A stretch of 64,000 nt of DNA from Scilla litardierei (lineage: Eukaryota; Streptophyta; Magnoliopsida; Asparagales; Asparagaceae). Positions 52,669 to 64,000 of the stretch are shown piece after piece; within the stretch, counting starts at the first letter, position 1, and every line of letters starts with the position of its first letter. Under the pieces are notes generated by a model that saw only the letters and a list, made by a program, of their open reading frames with translations, was not told the origin of the DNA and ran no database searches. A program made the position numbers and the translations under genes. The stretch lies in contig CM061139.1 of NCBI GenBank assembly GCA_030789695.1, positions 202,465,641 through 202,529,640 of the forward strand. Direction: 5' to 3'.

Positions 52669-55600
52669 TCACGTGTCCGGGAACAAAAGTGGGTAGCGCT
52701 CCCGCATCTCATCCTCGTTCTCCCAAGTAGACTCTCCTGGCGAGCCGTGTCGCCACATCACCCTCACAAGATTGACAACCTTGTTCCGGAGCGACTTCTG
52801 ACGCCTGTCCAGAATCTGCACTGGCTGCTGTTCATATGTCATATCAGGGCGAACGGTAATCTCCGAGAAATCCACGGCATGAGATGGATCGCTAATGTAT
52901 CGACGAAGCTGCGACACATGGAAAACATTGTGAACTCCCTCCAAAGATGGCGGCAAGGCTAAGCGGTAGGCTACCTCGCCAACTCTCTCCAGGATGTCAA
53001 ACGGTCCAATGTATCGCGGGCTCAACTTCCCTCGCTTCCCAAAGCGAATCACACCATGATTCGGGGAAATTTTCAAGAACACATGGTCGCCTGGCTGAAA
53101 CTCCAAAGGACGGCGTTTAGCATCTGCCCAATGCTTAAAACGGTCCTGAGCAATCCTCAACCTCTCCCGAATGTTCCTGACAACATCCATGGCCTCCACA
53201 ATCATCTCAGGTCCCAACAGCTCCCGATCTCCAACGTCATCCCAACTCAATGGCGATCGACATTTCCTCCCATACAGCGCGGCAAAAGGCGACATGCCAA
53301 TACTCGCCTGGAACCTGTTGTTGTAGGAAAACTCCACCAGATGTAGATGGTCCTCCCACGAACCCTTGAAATCCAACATGCACGCCCTCAGCATGTCCTC
53401 CAAGATCTGAATCGTCCTCTCGGACTGGCCATCTGTCTGCGGATGGTACGCCGTGCTGAAACTCAGACGCGTACCCAAACTCTTCTGCAAACTCTGCCAG
53501 AACTGAGATGTGAACCTCGTGTCCCTGTCCGACACGATACTCACTGGGACTCCGTGAAGTCGTACGATCTCCTGCACGATTCACGTTACATCACTATCTA
53601 AACTAGGAAAAGGAAATAGAAACGGAGAGTAAAAGAATTTACCTCCATGTATCTCCTCGTTAGCGCCTCAGTGGACTGTCCTACTCGGAATGGAATAAAG
53701 TGCGCAGATTTGGTCAATCGATCTACGATCACCCAAATCGCGTCATTCTGCTTCGGACTCCGAGGTATTCCAGTCACGAAATCCATAGTGATGTGTTGCC
53801 ACTTCCACTCCGGAATCGGAAGCGGTTGTAGCAACCCTGCCGTACGCTGATGCTCCGCCTTCACTTGCTGGCAAACCAAGCACTTGGCTACACTCCGAGC
53901 CACACTCCTCTTCATACCATGCCACCAATAGTTCAGACGAAGATCCTTGTACATCTTGGTCCCACCAGGATGCATAGAATACGGCGAACTGTGTGCCTCC
54001 ACCAACAACTCCTCTCTGATATCCCCAGCTGGCACACACAACCTGGCTCCAAACCTCAGCGAGCCATCCTCATGAATCAAAAAGTCAGTCCGCAGACCGG
54101 CTTCCACCTGCTCCCGAATCTTCACCAACTTCGGGTCTCCAGCCTGACCAGCCTTGATTCGATCCACGATCGTCGACTGTATCTGCACACACATCAACGA
54201 AAAAGCCTCCCCAGTAAGAACAATCTCAAACCCAGACTCATAAAAATCCTGCTGTAATCTCCACTGCGAAGTCAACAACATCACCGCTGGAAGCCTACTC
54301 AGCGCATCAGGAACCACATTCACCTTGACAGGGTGATACTGCAAATCAATCTCATAATCCGCCATGAGCTCCAACCATCGACGCTGTCGCATGTTGAGCT
54401 CCTTCTGAGTAAAAATATACTTCAAGCTTTTGTGATCGGTGAAGATCTTCACTTTCTCACTCAGCAGGAAGTGCCTCCAAATCTTGAGCGCAAACACGAC
54501 AGCAGCCAACTCCAAATCGTGCGTCGAGTAATTCTTCTCATGAGTCTTGAGCTGACGCGAAGCATACGCCACAACATGCCCGTGCTGATGCAACACACAA
54601 CCGAGACCCTTACCAGAAGCATCGCAAAAGATCTCGAATCCCCCACCGCGATCAGGCACCACAAGAATAGGGGCAGTCGTCAATCTCTCCCTCAGGACAC
54701 CGAAGGCATTCTCACAATCACCCGACCAAACAAAAGGTACATCCTTCCGCATCAATCTGGTCATCGGCTCAGCAATACTGGAAAAGTCCTTAATGAAGCG
54801 CCGATAATAGCCAGCAAGTCCAAAGAAACTCCGGATCTCAGACGCTGACTGCGGAATAGGCCACTCTCTGATAGCCTTAATCTTCTCGGGATCCACTGAA
54901 ATACCATCTCCAGACACCACATGCCCGAGAAAAGCAACTCTGTCCAGCCAAAACTCGCACTTCGAAAACTTAGCATACAAACGATGCTTCCTCAAAATCT
55001 TCAACACTGTCCTCAAGTGCGAGGCATGCTCTTCCTCCGACTTAGAATAGATCAGAATGTCGTTAATAAAGATAACAACAAACTTATCTAAAAAGTCATA
55101 GAAGATCAGGTTCATCAAATTCATGAAAACTGCGGGTGCATTGGTTACACCGAAAGGCATAACCACGAACTCGTAGTGTCCATACTTCGTCCTGAACACT
55201 GTCTTCGGAACATCTTCCTTCTTCACCTTCAGCTGATGATAACCACTCCTCATATCCAACTTTGAAAACACACTCGAACCTCCAAGCTGATCAAAAATAT
55301 CATCGATGTGAGGCAACGGGTATTTATTCTTGATGGTTACAGCATTCAGCTCCCGATAGTCCACGCACATACGACGCGAACCATCCTTCTTCTTTACCAG
55401 CAGCACCGGTGCTCCCCATGGTGACACACTAGGATTGATATAACCCTTCTGTAAAAGCTCATCCAACTGCTTCCGCAATTCCTCCAACTCAGCGGGTGCC
55501 ATACGATAAGGCGCCTTCGAAATCGGCTGCGCTCCCGGAATAAGATCAATCGAAAATTCGAGAGCTCGATCGGGTGGCAACCCAGACATCTCCTCGGGGA

Positions 55601-57305
55601 AGACGGCATCGAAGTCCCGCACTACAGCAGGCCTCTCCAGCTCCATCTGCATAGCCACAAACTCCACCGGACTGGCCCGAGATCTGACAGGGCCAAGCGA
55701 ACTGCTACCCCGGCTGAACTCAAATACTGGATGTCCGGAAATCTCGAACACCACCTTCTTCCTCCGACAGTCGATCGTAGCATAGAAGCTCGCAAGCCAA
55801 TCCATCCCAAGGACCGCATCATAGTTGATGATGTCGTGGACAATGAAATCAGCGTAAAGCTCATGTCCACAAACCACCAACGAGCAAGAATTGCAACCAA
55901 GATGCACTGAGACCACGCCATTTCCTGTAACGATATTCCAACTCTTGGAAAGAGGGGACGTCGACAAGGAATGCTTCTCCACGAAGCTCCGAGAAATAAT
56001 GCACATCGATGCACCAAAGTCAAAGAGAACTCGTGCAGGAAATGTGCACACCAAAATCACACCTACAAACAGTCTAATAATCAAGCCCTAGTCTAGCAAA
56101 CAATCATGTGCAAGCAACCAAGCATAATCTAACAGTCAAAACTAGCTAGGAAAGTAACAGCTAGATTGAGGATTACCTGCGATAACCTCATCCACAGCCT
56201 CGCTCTCCACAGCGGTCATCAGAAAGGCCTGCCTCCTCGGCGGAAAAGCCTGCTGAAAAGCTTGCCACTGAGGAACAAGAGCTGCTCCGTGACCAGCAGG
56301 AACAGACGCTCTCTGCTGCAACGGCTGTGCTGCAACAGGTGCCCTCCGAGGCTGCTTGACACTCGAACAATCCTTCAGAGAATGTGAAGCATCACCACAG
56401 TCCAAACACTGACCCAAAAGCCTCCGGAACTGGTCCTTCACATGACCCGGCTTGCCACAATGATTGCAAGTCTTCAGAACAGGCCCACCTGGCCTCTTGA
56501 ACTGAGCTAGCTGGTTGGGCCGGAATCCCAGTCTAACCACCGCTCTGGCCTGCTCCATATGCATCTTCCCAGCTCCAGCAACATGTCCTCTCCTCTGGCT
56601 CAGGTTCAGCTCCTGCCTCCTCGCAGCTACCAGAACCTTCTGATAAGATTCCAGATCAGAGGAAGACACGAAACTCTGAAGCTCCAAAGCAAGTCCCTGC
56701 AGGAACCTCTGAGCCCTCTCATCAGCATCCTGCACCATCTTCGGCGTGAACCGACTCAGCCTAGTGAACTCTTGGTGGTACTGGTCCACCGTCAAGCTCC
56801 CTTGCTTCAGATCAATAAAACGCTGCAGCATCTCCTTCCTGGCAGCCTTCGGAAAGAACTCCTCATCAAACCTGGACTTAAAGGTAGCCCAAGCTATTGG
56901 CTCCACCAGCATCTTCTCTTTCGCATCCCACCAGTTCCGAGCATTATCCTTGGGCTGCCTCTTCGCCAGATCAACCCATCCAGCCGGGCTGATCTTCGCC
57001 ATCTTCAAATTATCCTCAATGTTCCGAATCCACTCATCGGCAGCTAGAGGGCCCTCAGATCCATCAAAATAAGCGGGACCCAGCTCCCGAAATTGCTTCG
57101 CTCCCGGCTCGGAGCGAGGGGCATCCTGGATTGCCTGAGCAGCTCGAGCACCTGGAGCATTCTGGACTTGCAGGAGCACGCCCTGCTGCACCTGCATCAT
57201 CTGAAGCATCATCCGCATCATCTCCCCATTGGTGGGCTCCCGCTCAGGCTCCTCGTCATGAGGGGGCGCGCTACCACCACCACGGGTAAATCGCCTTCCT
57301 TGCAT
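52669..57305 (-). CDS. Gypsy C gag-pol, three exons, 1483 codons open
   Basis: Exons 57305-56177, 56062-53643 and 53571-52669 sum to 4452 nt, exactly 1484 codons with stop. Gag: capsid domain and two knuckles ([14 protein letters not shown], with the last Cys replaced by Phe, and [14 protein letters not shown]). Protease: DFGAS instead of DSGAS (about 56022). RT: FINDIL instead of FIDDIL, that is, the first catalytic Asp is Asn (about 55056). RNase H, integrase HHCC and catalytic triad present; chromodomain-like tail ([17 protein letters not shown]). The frame is intact, but the RT and protease changes argue against activity. Start ATG at 57305 follows a CATTAG as in B. Confidence 0.9.
53572..53642 (-). 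other. Candidate intron 2 of gypsy C (71 bp)
   Basis: Minus-strand donor GAG|GTAAAT and acceptor GTGCAG|GAG at the same codon border as in B. The length is not a multiple of three, so read-through would shift the frame. Confidence 0.7.
56063..56176 (-). other. Candidate intron 1 of gypsy C (114 bp)
   Basis: Minus-strand donor CAG|GTAATC and acceptor TTTGTAG|GT, same codon and phase as in B. It contains a stop in the gag frame. Confidence 0.65.
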
Positions 57306-57426
57306 CTAATGACGCGGAAAACGAAACAATTAGACTCATAGCTTAGGACTCGGACGTCGAATTTTAGTTGTTGGACAATCTAATATTATTATCGTTGATC
57401 CGATAATTCACAGTTACAGAAAGTGG

Positions 57427-57444
57427 ACCTGCATGGGCCACCAA
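57427..57444 (-). other. Primer binding site of gypsy C, tRNA-Ile type
   Basis: The minus strand reads TGGTGGCCCATGCAGGTC 8 bp inside the LTR, identical to B over 18 bases. Confidence 0.7.
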
Positions 57445-57452
57445 CAAAACCT

Positions 57453-59773
57453 GTCACGCCCTGCTTCCCAAAGCTATGGATACGAGACGTGAGAAGGTCC
57501 ACTTAGACGTGGAGCTGTGAAGCCGCACGCCTGATAAGCGTCAATAAAACATAAGCAGGTCCCTGTAAGTGCAAACGGAGCAACAATAATAATAACATGG
57601 TAAGGGAGACTGATACAAGTTAACCAATCTCAGAATTTGTCCACAATAATATTCAACATCCAGAAAAGCCACCAGGCTAAAGGAAAGAGTCTAAAGGCCC
57701 AAAACATGGCCAGCAAAAAAACAACATAACAAAGTATTGGTGCTGCGCACCGACAACAACTGCAGACTAAAACAAAGGGGAAAGCTCAACGAAGACACTA
57801 GGACTGGTCCCCGGTGTCCACGTACTCCTCCTCAGCAAACGCGGGTCCTGACTCAGCGTCAGCAAACACCACGTCCTCACCAACGAACTCTGGCTCAGGA
57901 TCTAACATGCGTCACCCAAAAGAGAGAGGGGCACATGTCAGCAAGTCTAAAAGACTTGGGCAAGGAAACTGAAAGTAAACTAACAACCTAACAGTTCAAG
58001 TAGGATGCAATGACATGACATTTAAGTATGATGCAACAGTTAAAAAAAGACAAGAAGGGACAAGCACGCACGATGTAGCCAAAGCTACCAAATCACTAAT
58101 TCACGAATCACTTATCACGAATCACTTATCACGATTTTCACTTTGTGCTCAGAGTTTCCGTCTTTTGGCTAGAGTGGCTGATCGGGCAACTCATAAGCTC
58201 AAGCGACCGTTTAACCCTACCCCTCCACGTGTATCGAGCGTTGGGATTAGCAACACACTAGCTCGCTTCTGGATCACGAGCCAGGAAGTGTATTTGGCAT
58301 AGGGGTGCACCTAGGCTCAAGTCACGATGTAGGAGTCAAAATCCTACTCGCCGCAGCTTACATTTTAAAGTAGTGTGTGCTACACAAACACGATGAACAA
58401 GCAAGTATGCAATGACATGAACAGATATTCATGTACCGTTAATTGAAATTAAACATGACATACGAGCATGATGAAGGTGACGGATCTAGCTTCGTTGTCA
58501 AGCTAGATCAAGGGCGTCTAGGCAGCTATCCTTTCACTGCCTAATCTCTTTTACGCTAAAACAAGTAAATGGCCTAAAACCCTAAGTGACAAGTTTCACT
58601 TGCCTAGCACCGAGGATGACGATCTCGAAGGTTCGTCTCACAATCGCTAATCTACGGGGAAAGTTGCTGTTATGGAGAAACAACCATCAAAACAACATCC
58701 ATTTTCATTAGGGTTTCACAATATCAAATGGGGGTGATGAAAATATTAAAGGTTCGAACACTACCGTAGGAAGCGGAAGATCTACGCCGAGCAAGCACGG
58801 CAACGGAAGAAACGATCCGGGGAACCACGGTTCAGATCTGGAATGGATAGAGAAATCTGGAGAGAATGGGATTTTGGGGGTTGGAGACGGCCTAAAGCAT
58901 GGTGGCCGGCGCAAATGGTGTTGAGAGGGGCTCCGGGGATGAAGGAGGAGGGATAGGGAATGTTGTATGATGATTTGGGGAAGAAGGAGGCTCAGAAGAA
59001 ATGAAAGAAGAAAAAAAACGATTGGGGGGTTTAAATAGGATTCGTGCGGCGGCTGGGCAAACCCTAGGTTTACGACAGCGATTAGTCGGTCAAAGAAGGT
59101 TGGCTGACCGACTAGTTCAAGAACTAGTCGGTCGGTAGACTAACTGTGACCGACTAAAATCAAACAGCGAAAGTAGGGAAAACCCTGTGTAATGAATTAG
59201 TTGGTCTGTGAAGGCCCGTCGACCGACTAGTTTGCAACCTAGTCGGTCGGTGAGTGTTTATGGACCGACTAACAATAAACAGTAACTCAGGTGAAATTTA
59301 TCAAAGGAATTAGTCGGTCTGAGAGCAAGTTCTGACCGACTAGTTGCGCATCTAGTCGGTCGGTGGTTGTTCTTAGACCGACTAAGAGTAAACAGTAACT
59401 TGGCTAAAAACGACTGACGTAAACTAGTCGGTCTGAGAAGAGATACCGACCGACTAGATCTCAATCTAGTCGGTTGGTTCCCCTTCTTGAACCAACGAAG
59501 GTGCACGAAAAGTGCCGAATTGAAGCGCGAAGTTCTAGGAAGATTCCTACGGCTTCTATGATCAACCTATCTCTAAGATATGAGCGATTTGAAGCTCGTC
59601 ACGAATGACTTACTCCAAAACTCAACGATCTAAGGAAGAAGCTAGAAAATCACAACGAAACGAACGAAAACGAAAGCTACGGAGACGGAAACCACTCACA
59701 AGGAGAAAATCCACCAATATATATATATATATATAATATAGATAATCCAAAAACATGAAAACCAGTCGTTACA
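57453..59773 (-). repeat. 5' LTR of gypsy C
   Basis: 2321 bp, close match to 50307-52622. Differences are scattered substitutions and a longer TA repeat near the 59720 end. The acidic ORF is at 57908-57798. Confidence 0.93.
57798..57908 (-). CDS. Short acidic ORF in the 5' LTR of C
   Basis: Same 36-codon frame as at 50763-50653. Confidence 0.35.
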   Translation of the reverse strand: MLDPEPEFVGEDVVFADAESGPAFAEEEYVDTGDQS

Positions 59774-60850
59774 GATCTCCTTAATGGCAATGGTTCTTGA
59801 GGTGCAAGGGTTTGTTCTTCCTGAATGGGAGGAGCAACAATATTGTCTTGAATATTTGTGTCTTGTTCTATAACAGGAATAGAATCCTGATCAATAACAA
59901 GATCACCCGTGGGAATATCTACATATTCCTCTTCGAAAACAATGTCTCTTCCTAAATCTCCCCCCGCAAACCCGGTATCCTCAAGGAATCTGGCATTTCC
60001 AGTCTCAAAAATATTCTTATTTATGGGATCGTAAAATTTGTAACCCCTCGATCTTTCAGCATACCCAATAAAATAGCATCTAACCGTCCGTGTGTCCAGC
60101 TTCTTTTCAGCAGGCCTATAAGGCTTTGCCTCAGCTGGGCATCCCCATATGTGCATATACTTTAGACTAGGTGATTTGCCCGTCCAAAGTTCATATGGTG
60201 TTTTATTAGTTGCTTTAGTTGGGACCCAATTAAGGATGTAAGCTGTAGTTTTCAATGCTTCTCCCCAGAGGCTTTCTGGTAACGTAGAATGACTAATCAT
60301 ACTCATTACCATGTCCTTAAGCGTTCTGTTTCGTCTTTCAGCTACACCATTCATAGTAGGCAAACCCGACATGGTGTACTGTGGGACAATACCGCATTCC
60401 TCTAGGAATTTGGCAAATGGTCCTGGATGTTGTTCACCTGAACCATCATATCTGCCGTAGTATTCACCACCACGGTCAGACCTGACAGTTTTAATCCTCT
60501 TGCCTAGTTGAAGTTCAACTTCGGCCTTATAATTTTTGAACGCGTCCAATGATTGAGATTTTTCATGTATGAGATAAATATAGCCATATCTTGAATAGTC
60601 GTCTATGAACGTTATAAAATATTGCTGACCATTCCATGCAACCGAAGGGAATGGTCCGCAAATATCCGTATGTATAAGTTCTAAGACTTCACTGGACCTT
60701 TTGGCTTCAAATCTCTTTATATTGGTTTGTTTTCCCTTTATACAATTAATGCAGATATCAAAATCTGACAAATCTAAAGGTTTGAGAATATCGTTTGACA
60801 CAAATCTCTCAATTCTCCTTTTAGAGATGTGATCTAATCTCTTGTGCCAT
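59774..60850 (-). pseudogene. Copia D integrase, cut by gypsy C
   Basis: Open from 60801: HHCC remnant [10 protein letters not shown], core Asp (IHTDICGPF), Asp ([11 protein letters not shown]), Glu ([11 protein letters not shown]), then the conserved tail [20 protein letters not shown] and [17 protein letters not shown]. The catalytic triad is intact. At 59773 the frame runs into the gypsy LTR and ends about 30 codons later at 59677, giving a chimeric end. The RT half is at 50306-48785. Confidence 0.9.
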
Positions 60851-61440
60851 AACTAACCTGAATTCTCATCAGTTAATTTACGCTTTAAAACCTGTGTACC
60901 CACATGCAAGGTTTCATTTGCAGCAATTGTATCAAGCAAATACAGATTATCAGTCTCAGACAAATAACCAGAACCCATAAAAATGGAATTGAGAGAAACT
61001 GAATTTCCCATTCGCAAATGAACAACAATAACCAGATTTGTCCAATGCAGAAATAGAAATAAGGTTTCGTCTAAACGACGGTACAATAAATGTCTCAAAC
61101 AAATCCAAATGGCTTCCAGTTCTTAAAGATAATCTGAAATCCCCAATTGCAGCAACCTTCGCCTTCTTGCCATCGCCCACAAAGATGAATCTTTCAGCAA
61201 CATTTGGCTTTCGACAGTTTAGGCAGCCCTGCATAGACACACTGATGTTAGTAGTTGCACTAGAGTCTAACCACCAAGTGTGGGTACAGAAGTTAAATTA
61301 ACTTCTGAACGAACCAAATTGAGAAGAGTACCTTTCTTAGCACGCCAGGCGTGGTAATTAGAGTACTGCTTCTTCACATGCCCTTCAGCAACACAAAAGA
61401 AACAACTAGTGACAGCCTTTACAGGCTTCTTTTGTTGTTT
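60851..61440 (-). pseudogene. Copia D zinc knuckle and protease
   Basis: Minus strand: a knuckle-like CFFCVAEGHVKKQY near 61395-61355, where the last Cys position is Tyr. Protease start HTWWLDSSATTNIS near 61285-61245, then FIVPSFRRNLISISALDKSG (about 61085-61025). Frame breaks near 61300 and 60856. Confidence 0.8.
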
Positions 61441-62169
61441 CTAGGGTGGGGCTGTAACTGCAACTTCCTTTCCCTTTTTCCTTTTGTTGTCTTTAGGGGC
61501 AAAGGAAACATTTGCACTTTCAGTCTTATCCTTCTTCAGTCTGTCCTCTTCTTGTACACAGTGCGAGATGAGCTCATTCAGATACCAAGTCTCTTTCTTG
61601 CAGTTGTAGCTCACCTTAAACTGATTGTACTGTGCAGGAAGGGATATTAAAACCAAATGCACAAGCAGGTCCTCAGAGAGGTCAAGCTTTAGTGTTTTCA
61701 ACCTTAAAGCAAGATGGGACTGTTCCAGAATATATTCCCTTATGTTGCCTTTCCCTTTATACTTCATTGAGATCAGGCTTGTCAGAATCGTACCAATTTT
61801 TGCCTTTTCGTTTCTGACAAACCTTTTCTCAATATCTGCAAGGAAACCTTTAGCTGTCGTGATCGAATCCGATATAGAGCCCTGAAAGGCGTCAGGAATG
61901 GCTCTCTTCATGATCATGACACACATGCGATTAGACTTATCCCACTTTTCAAACTCCATCTTTTCCTCAGAGGTACTCTTTTCCGTAGTAAGTGGGGGAC
62001 AGTTAGTTCTAATCGCAAGGTCCAGATCCAATATCCCAAGAACTATGAGTAAGTACTCTTTCCAGGATTTGAAATTCGAGCCATTAAGCACCAGAATTGA
62101 GTTTAAGCTAGCAGTAATATTCGCGGGAGTAGCAGCTGAAAAAACAGAACAATAAACATAGACAAACAT
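61441..62169 (-). pseudogene. Copia D gag
   Basis: 242 open codons: LNSILVLNGSNFKSWKEYLL, AIPDAFQGSISDSITTAKGF, KYKGKGNIREYILEQS, LISLPAQYNQFKVSYN, LNELISHCVQEEDRLKK and a basic C-terminus, ended by a TAG at 61443-61441 just before the knuckle. The true start is probably the ATG at 62169 or the one at 62040-62100; the first dozen residues are unlike gag. One stop separates it from pol, so it is nearly intact. Confidence 0.8.
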
Positions 62170-63978
62170 GCTAACATAAGTATTAATTTGTGAAGCAAAA
62201 TTGTAAATTCAAAATTGCATGTTCCCATCTCAAGATATCACCAACTAGCTTAATATTTATCTTTGGATAATCTATTAACTAGCAAATGATATCTGGTCGC
62301 AGCAATCAAATAAAGACAATAATTAACATGCCGAAATTAAAACTTCCTTTGGGCCGAATTAAAATTGCATGCATAGGTCTCAACAATCATCACTTATTTA
62401 TTGCTACATGTGTGGATAAATTAGCATAGAACGGTAATCTGCCTTTGGGCCGATGTAGCATTCATGAATAAGATATGCACACAGAATTCCTTTTGCATTT
62501 AAGAAATGAAATGATGCACACAACAGAGCCCACTTTGGCGGGATGATGAGTACACCAAGTCACACCAAAAATACATACAGCAAAGTTTGAATTTTTCATA
62601 GCACAATTAATACCAAATTACTTAACAAGGAGAAATTAGATGAAAAACTTTAATTTACTCCTACAATCCAATTAAAATTCATTTAGGCAACTAATCATAC
62701 ACAGTATGTATTTTATCCGTTTATATTCCGAAATAGTAACAATTTTAATAGTGGAACCCACTTTGGTGGAATTTCACAAAAAATCAGAATCACTTCGAAA
62801 TGTATATTTATAACTGAATTTTTGTCTAAATAATTTAAAAATAGGAATAAACTTAATTTTAACGCACAAATAAACCGAATGAGGAAATATACACAAGATG
62901 ACCTTTTATTTCCTCTAATTATTAGTGCATTAACATCCAAAATTGGGTTTTAAAAAAGAAATTAATTGTATCCCCAATATAGGGTTCAAACATATCAAAA
63001 AATTCAATTTTAAGCCCAAAACTGTGAAGTGCCCAAAACAGGCCCAAATTAGAAGCCCATATACTGAAAAATTAATAAATTTTTGAAAAACATTCTGTTT
63101 GGGCCCAATTTGGCCCAAAGTCTGCTAGGGTTAGTTACCCTAGCAGAACTAGGCCCATCCAGGGGCCAGCCGCCGCCGGCCCCCGTCCATAAATCCGGCG
63201 CCTGATAGGGGCGGCAGCGACCGCCCCTTTTCCGACCAACAGGGGCGGCGGGGCCGCCCCTTCTCTGCGACGCGCAGGCGCTAGGGGCGCCTGCCGTCGT
63301 CAATCAGGGGCGACAACCGCCGCCCCTTTTGAATACGTCGCAGGCGCCGGAGCGGCGCGATCTGATCGCAGGGGAGAGGCGCCCCTCCCCGGCCGTCGGG
63401 GCCGAATGGGGGCGGAGAACCGCCGCCCCCTTGGTCAGCGAGCCGCCCCCTCTGTGATCCGACGGGGGCGGCGAGCCGCCCCCTCTGTTCTGAAATCCGG
63501 CAGGGGGGGAGCCGCCCCCTCTGTGATGAAATCCGACGGGGGGGCAACGAGCCGCCCCCTCTGTGAAACCAAACGGGGGCGGCGAGCCGCCCCCTCTTAA
63601 CCCTAACGGGGGTGGCCAGCCGCCCCCTCTGTTCTGTACCGCCGGTGGGGGGGGCGGCTTCCCCCTGTTCCCCCCTTTTAACTTTCAGGGGCGGCGAAGC
63701 CGCCCCTTTCTGGATCCGTGTCGACGCCGGCTATGCCGACTCCGATCTGCCTACGGGGGCGGCAGAGCCGCCCCTTTTTGCCTTGTCGGGCGGCGGCCGG
63801 CGGGCCGCCCCCGATCTAGGGTTTGAAAAAAACCAATTTTTTTGTTTGGAAAAATAATCAAAAACCCAAATTTTGCACAGATCCGAATAGAAAACAGATT
63901 AAAAATCAGATTTTTATCAGATCTACTATGAGTAGGCAAAAAATTTAAGATCCACAGCATGGTGGCTCTGAAACCACT
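62170..63978 (-). other. Leader of copia D
   Basis: 1.8 kb non-coding: AT-rich part shared with F (including CCCACTTTGG words at 62530 and 62757), then the GC-rich array 63130-63825, then GATCTAGGGTTTG and the primer site TGGTTTCAGAGC at 63976-63965. Confidence 0.75.
63130..63825 (-). repeat. GC-rich self-complementary array, copia D leader
   Basis: Repeats of GGGGGCGGCGAGCCGCCCCC with TCTG-containing spacers, about ten units of irregular length. Open frames on both strands are compositional. Confidence 0.85.
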
Positions 63979-64000
63979 TGTATAAACTAGAGATCTAGAC
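63979..64000 (-). repeat. First bases of the 5' LTR of copia D (truncated by window)
   Basis: TGTATAAACTAGAGATCTAG matches the outer end of the 3' LTR at 47646 with one change. Confidence 0.85.

Larger units (their letters stand above)
50307..59773 (-). mobile_element. Ty3/gypsy chromovirus C, complete, inserted in copia D
   Basis: LTRs 57453-59773 (5', 2321 bp) and 50307-52622 (3', 2316 bp) run TGTAACGAC to GGCGTGACA on the minus strand. Target duplication GAACT (50302-50306) against GATCT (59774-59778). Alignment with element F's uninterrupted sequence at 33771-33820 confirms the junction. Gag-pol reads open through three exons. Same family as B, with LTRs clearly diverged from B's but similar to each other. 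Confidence 0.95.
47646..64000 (-). mobile_element. Ty1/copia element D, split by gypsy C, runs off the window
   Basis: Minus-strand element: 3' LTR 47646-48178, RNase H and RT up to 50306, gypsy C, integrase from 59774, protease, gag (61441-62169), leader, primer site 63976-63965 and the first 22 bases of the 5' LTR (from 63979). Sister of F. Apart from the insertion it is much better preserved than F. The left flank is GTTCG; the other target copy is outside the window. Confidence 0.92.

Overview
The window is nuclear DNA of a flowering plant, most likely a eudicot. It contains one spliced host gene with canonical GT..AG introns and many plant-type retrotransposons: Ty1/copia elements primed by initiator Met-tRNA, a chromodomain-type Ty3/gypsy family, TRIMs, a Helitron, a LINE and a Mutator-type MITE. 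I see no bacterial, organellar, rRNA or tRNA gene.

Layout. (1) 1-2053: the 5' part of a decayed copia element on the minus strand (called G here), with a 400-bp LTR. (2) 2711-14475, minus: a type-II mitochondrial NAD(P)H dehydrogenase gene (NDB2-like). Six exons are visible with all reading phases matching (378 codons). The start codon is at 14475, intron 1 is about 9.6 kb, and the 3' end lies beyond the window or is lost. Intron 1 holds a TRIM, a LINE reverse-transcriptase remnant, an AT-rich array of hairpin units and a 433-bp Helitron. (3) 14850-31381, plus: copia A, a decayed element with a very short LTR (about 145 bp), split by gypsy B (15885-25479, TSD GGCTT). (4) 31616-38460, minus: copia F, whose two 539-bp LTRs differ at one base by eye and whose TSD is perfect, but whose coding region is wrecked. 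(5) 39496-45827, plus: copia E, a sister of A with 112-bp LTRs. (6) 45828-46740: tiny LTR-like units and a 170-bp Mutator-type foldback. (7) 46858-47645: GC-rich LTR-like debris. (8) 47646 to beyond 64000, minus: copia D, a sister of F, split by gypsy C (50307-59773, minus).

Three families (A/E, D/F, B/C) are each present twice, so conserved features can be separated from drift inside this one window. In B/C this shows two small introns with conserved splice sites in gag-pol, a primer site that matches tRNA-Ile(AAU) as I recall it, a promoter-proximal array of an inverted 9-mer and its complement, and a 35-36-codon acidic ORF inside the LTR. In A/E it shows a leader RNA fold supported by compensatory base changes. 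All four copia leaders (A, E, D, F) carry GC-rich self-complementary arrays.

The single-copy interest lies in the NDB2-like gene, which has acquired transposons in its first intron, a copia LTR 375 bp upstream of its ATG and another copia LTR 3' of its last visible exon. Everything else is nested transposable-element DNA. Coordinates were read by eye, and splice sites were placed by reading frame.
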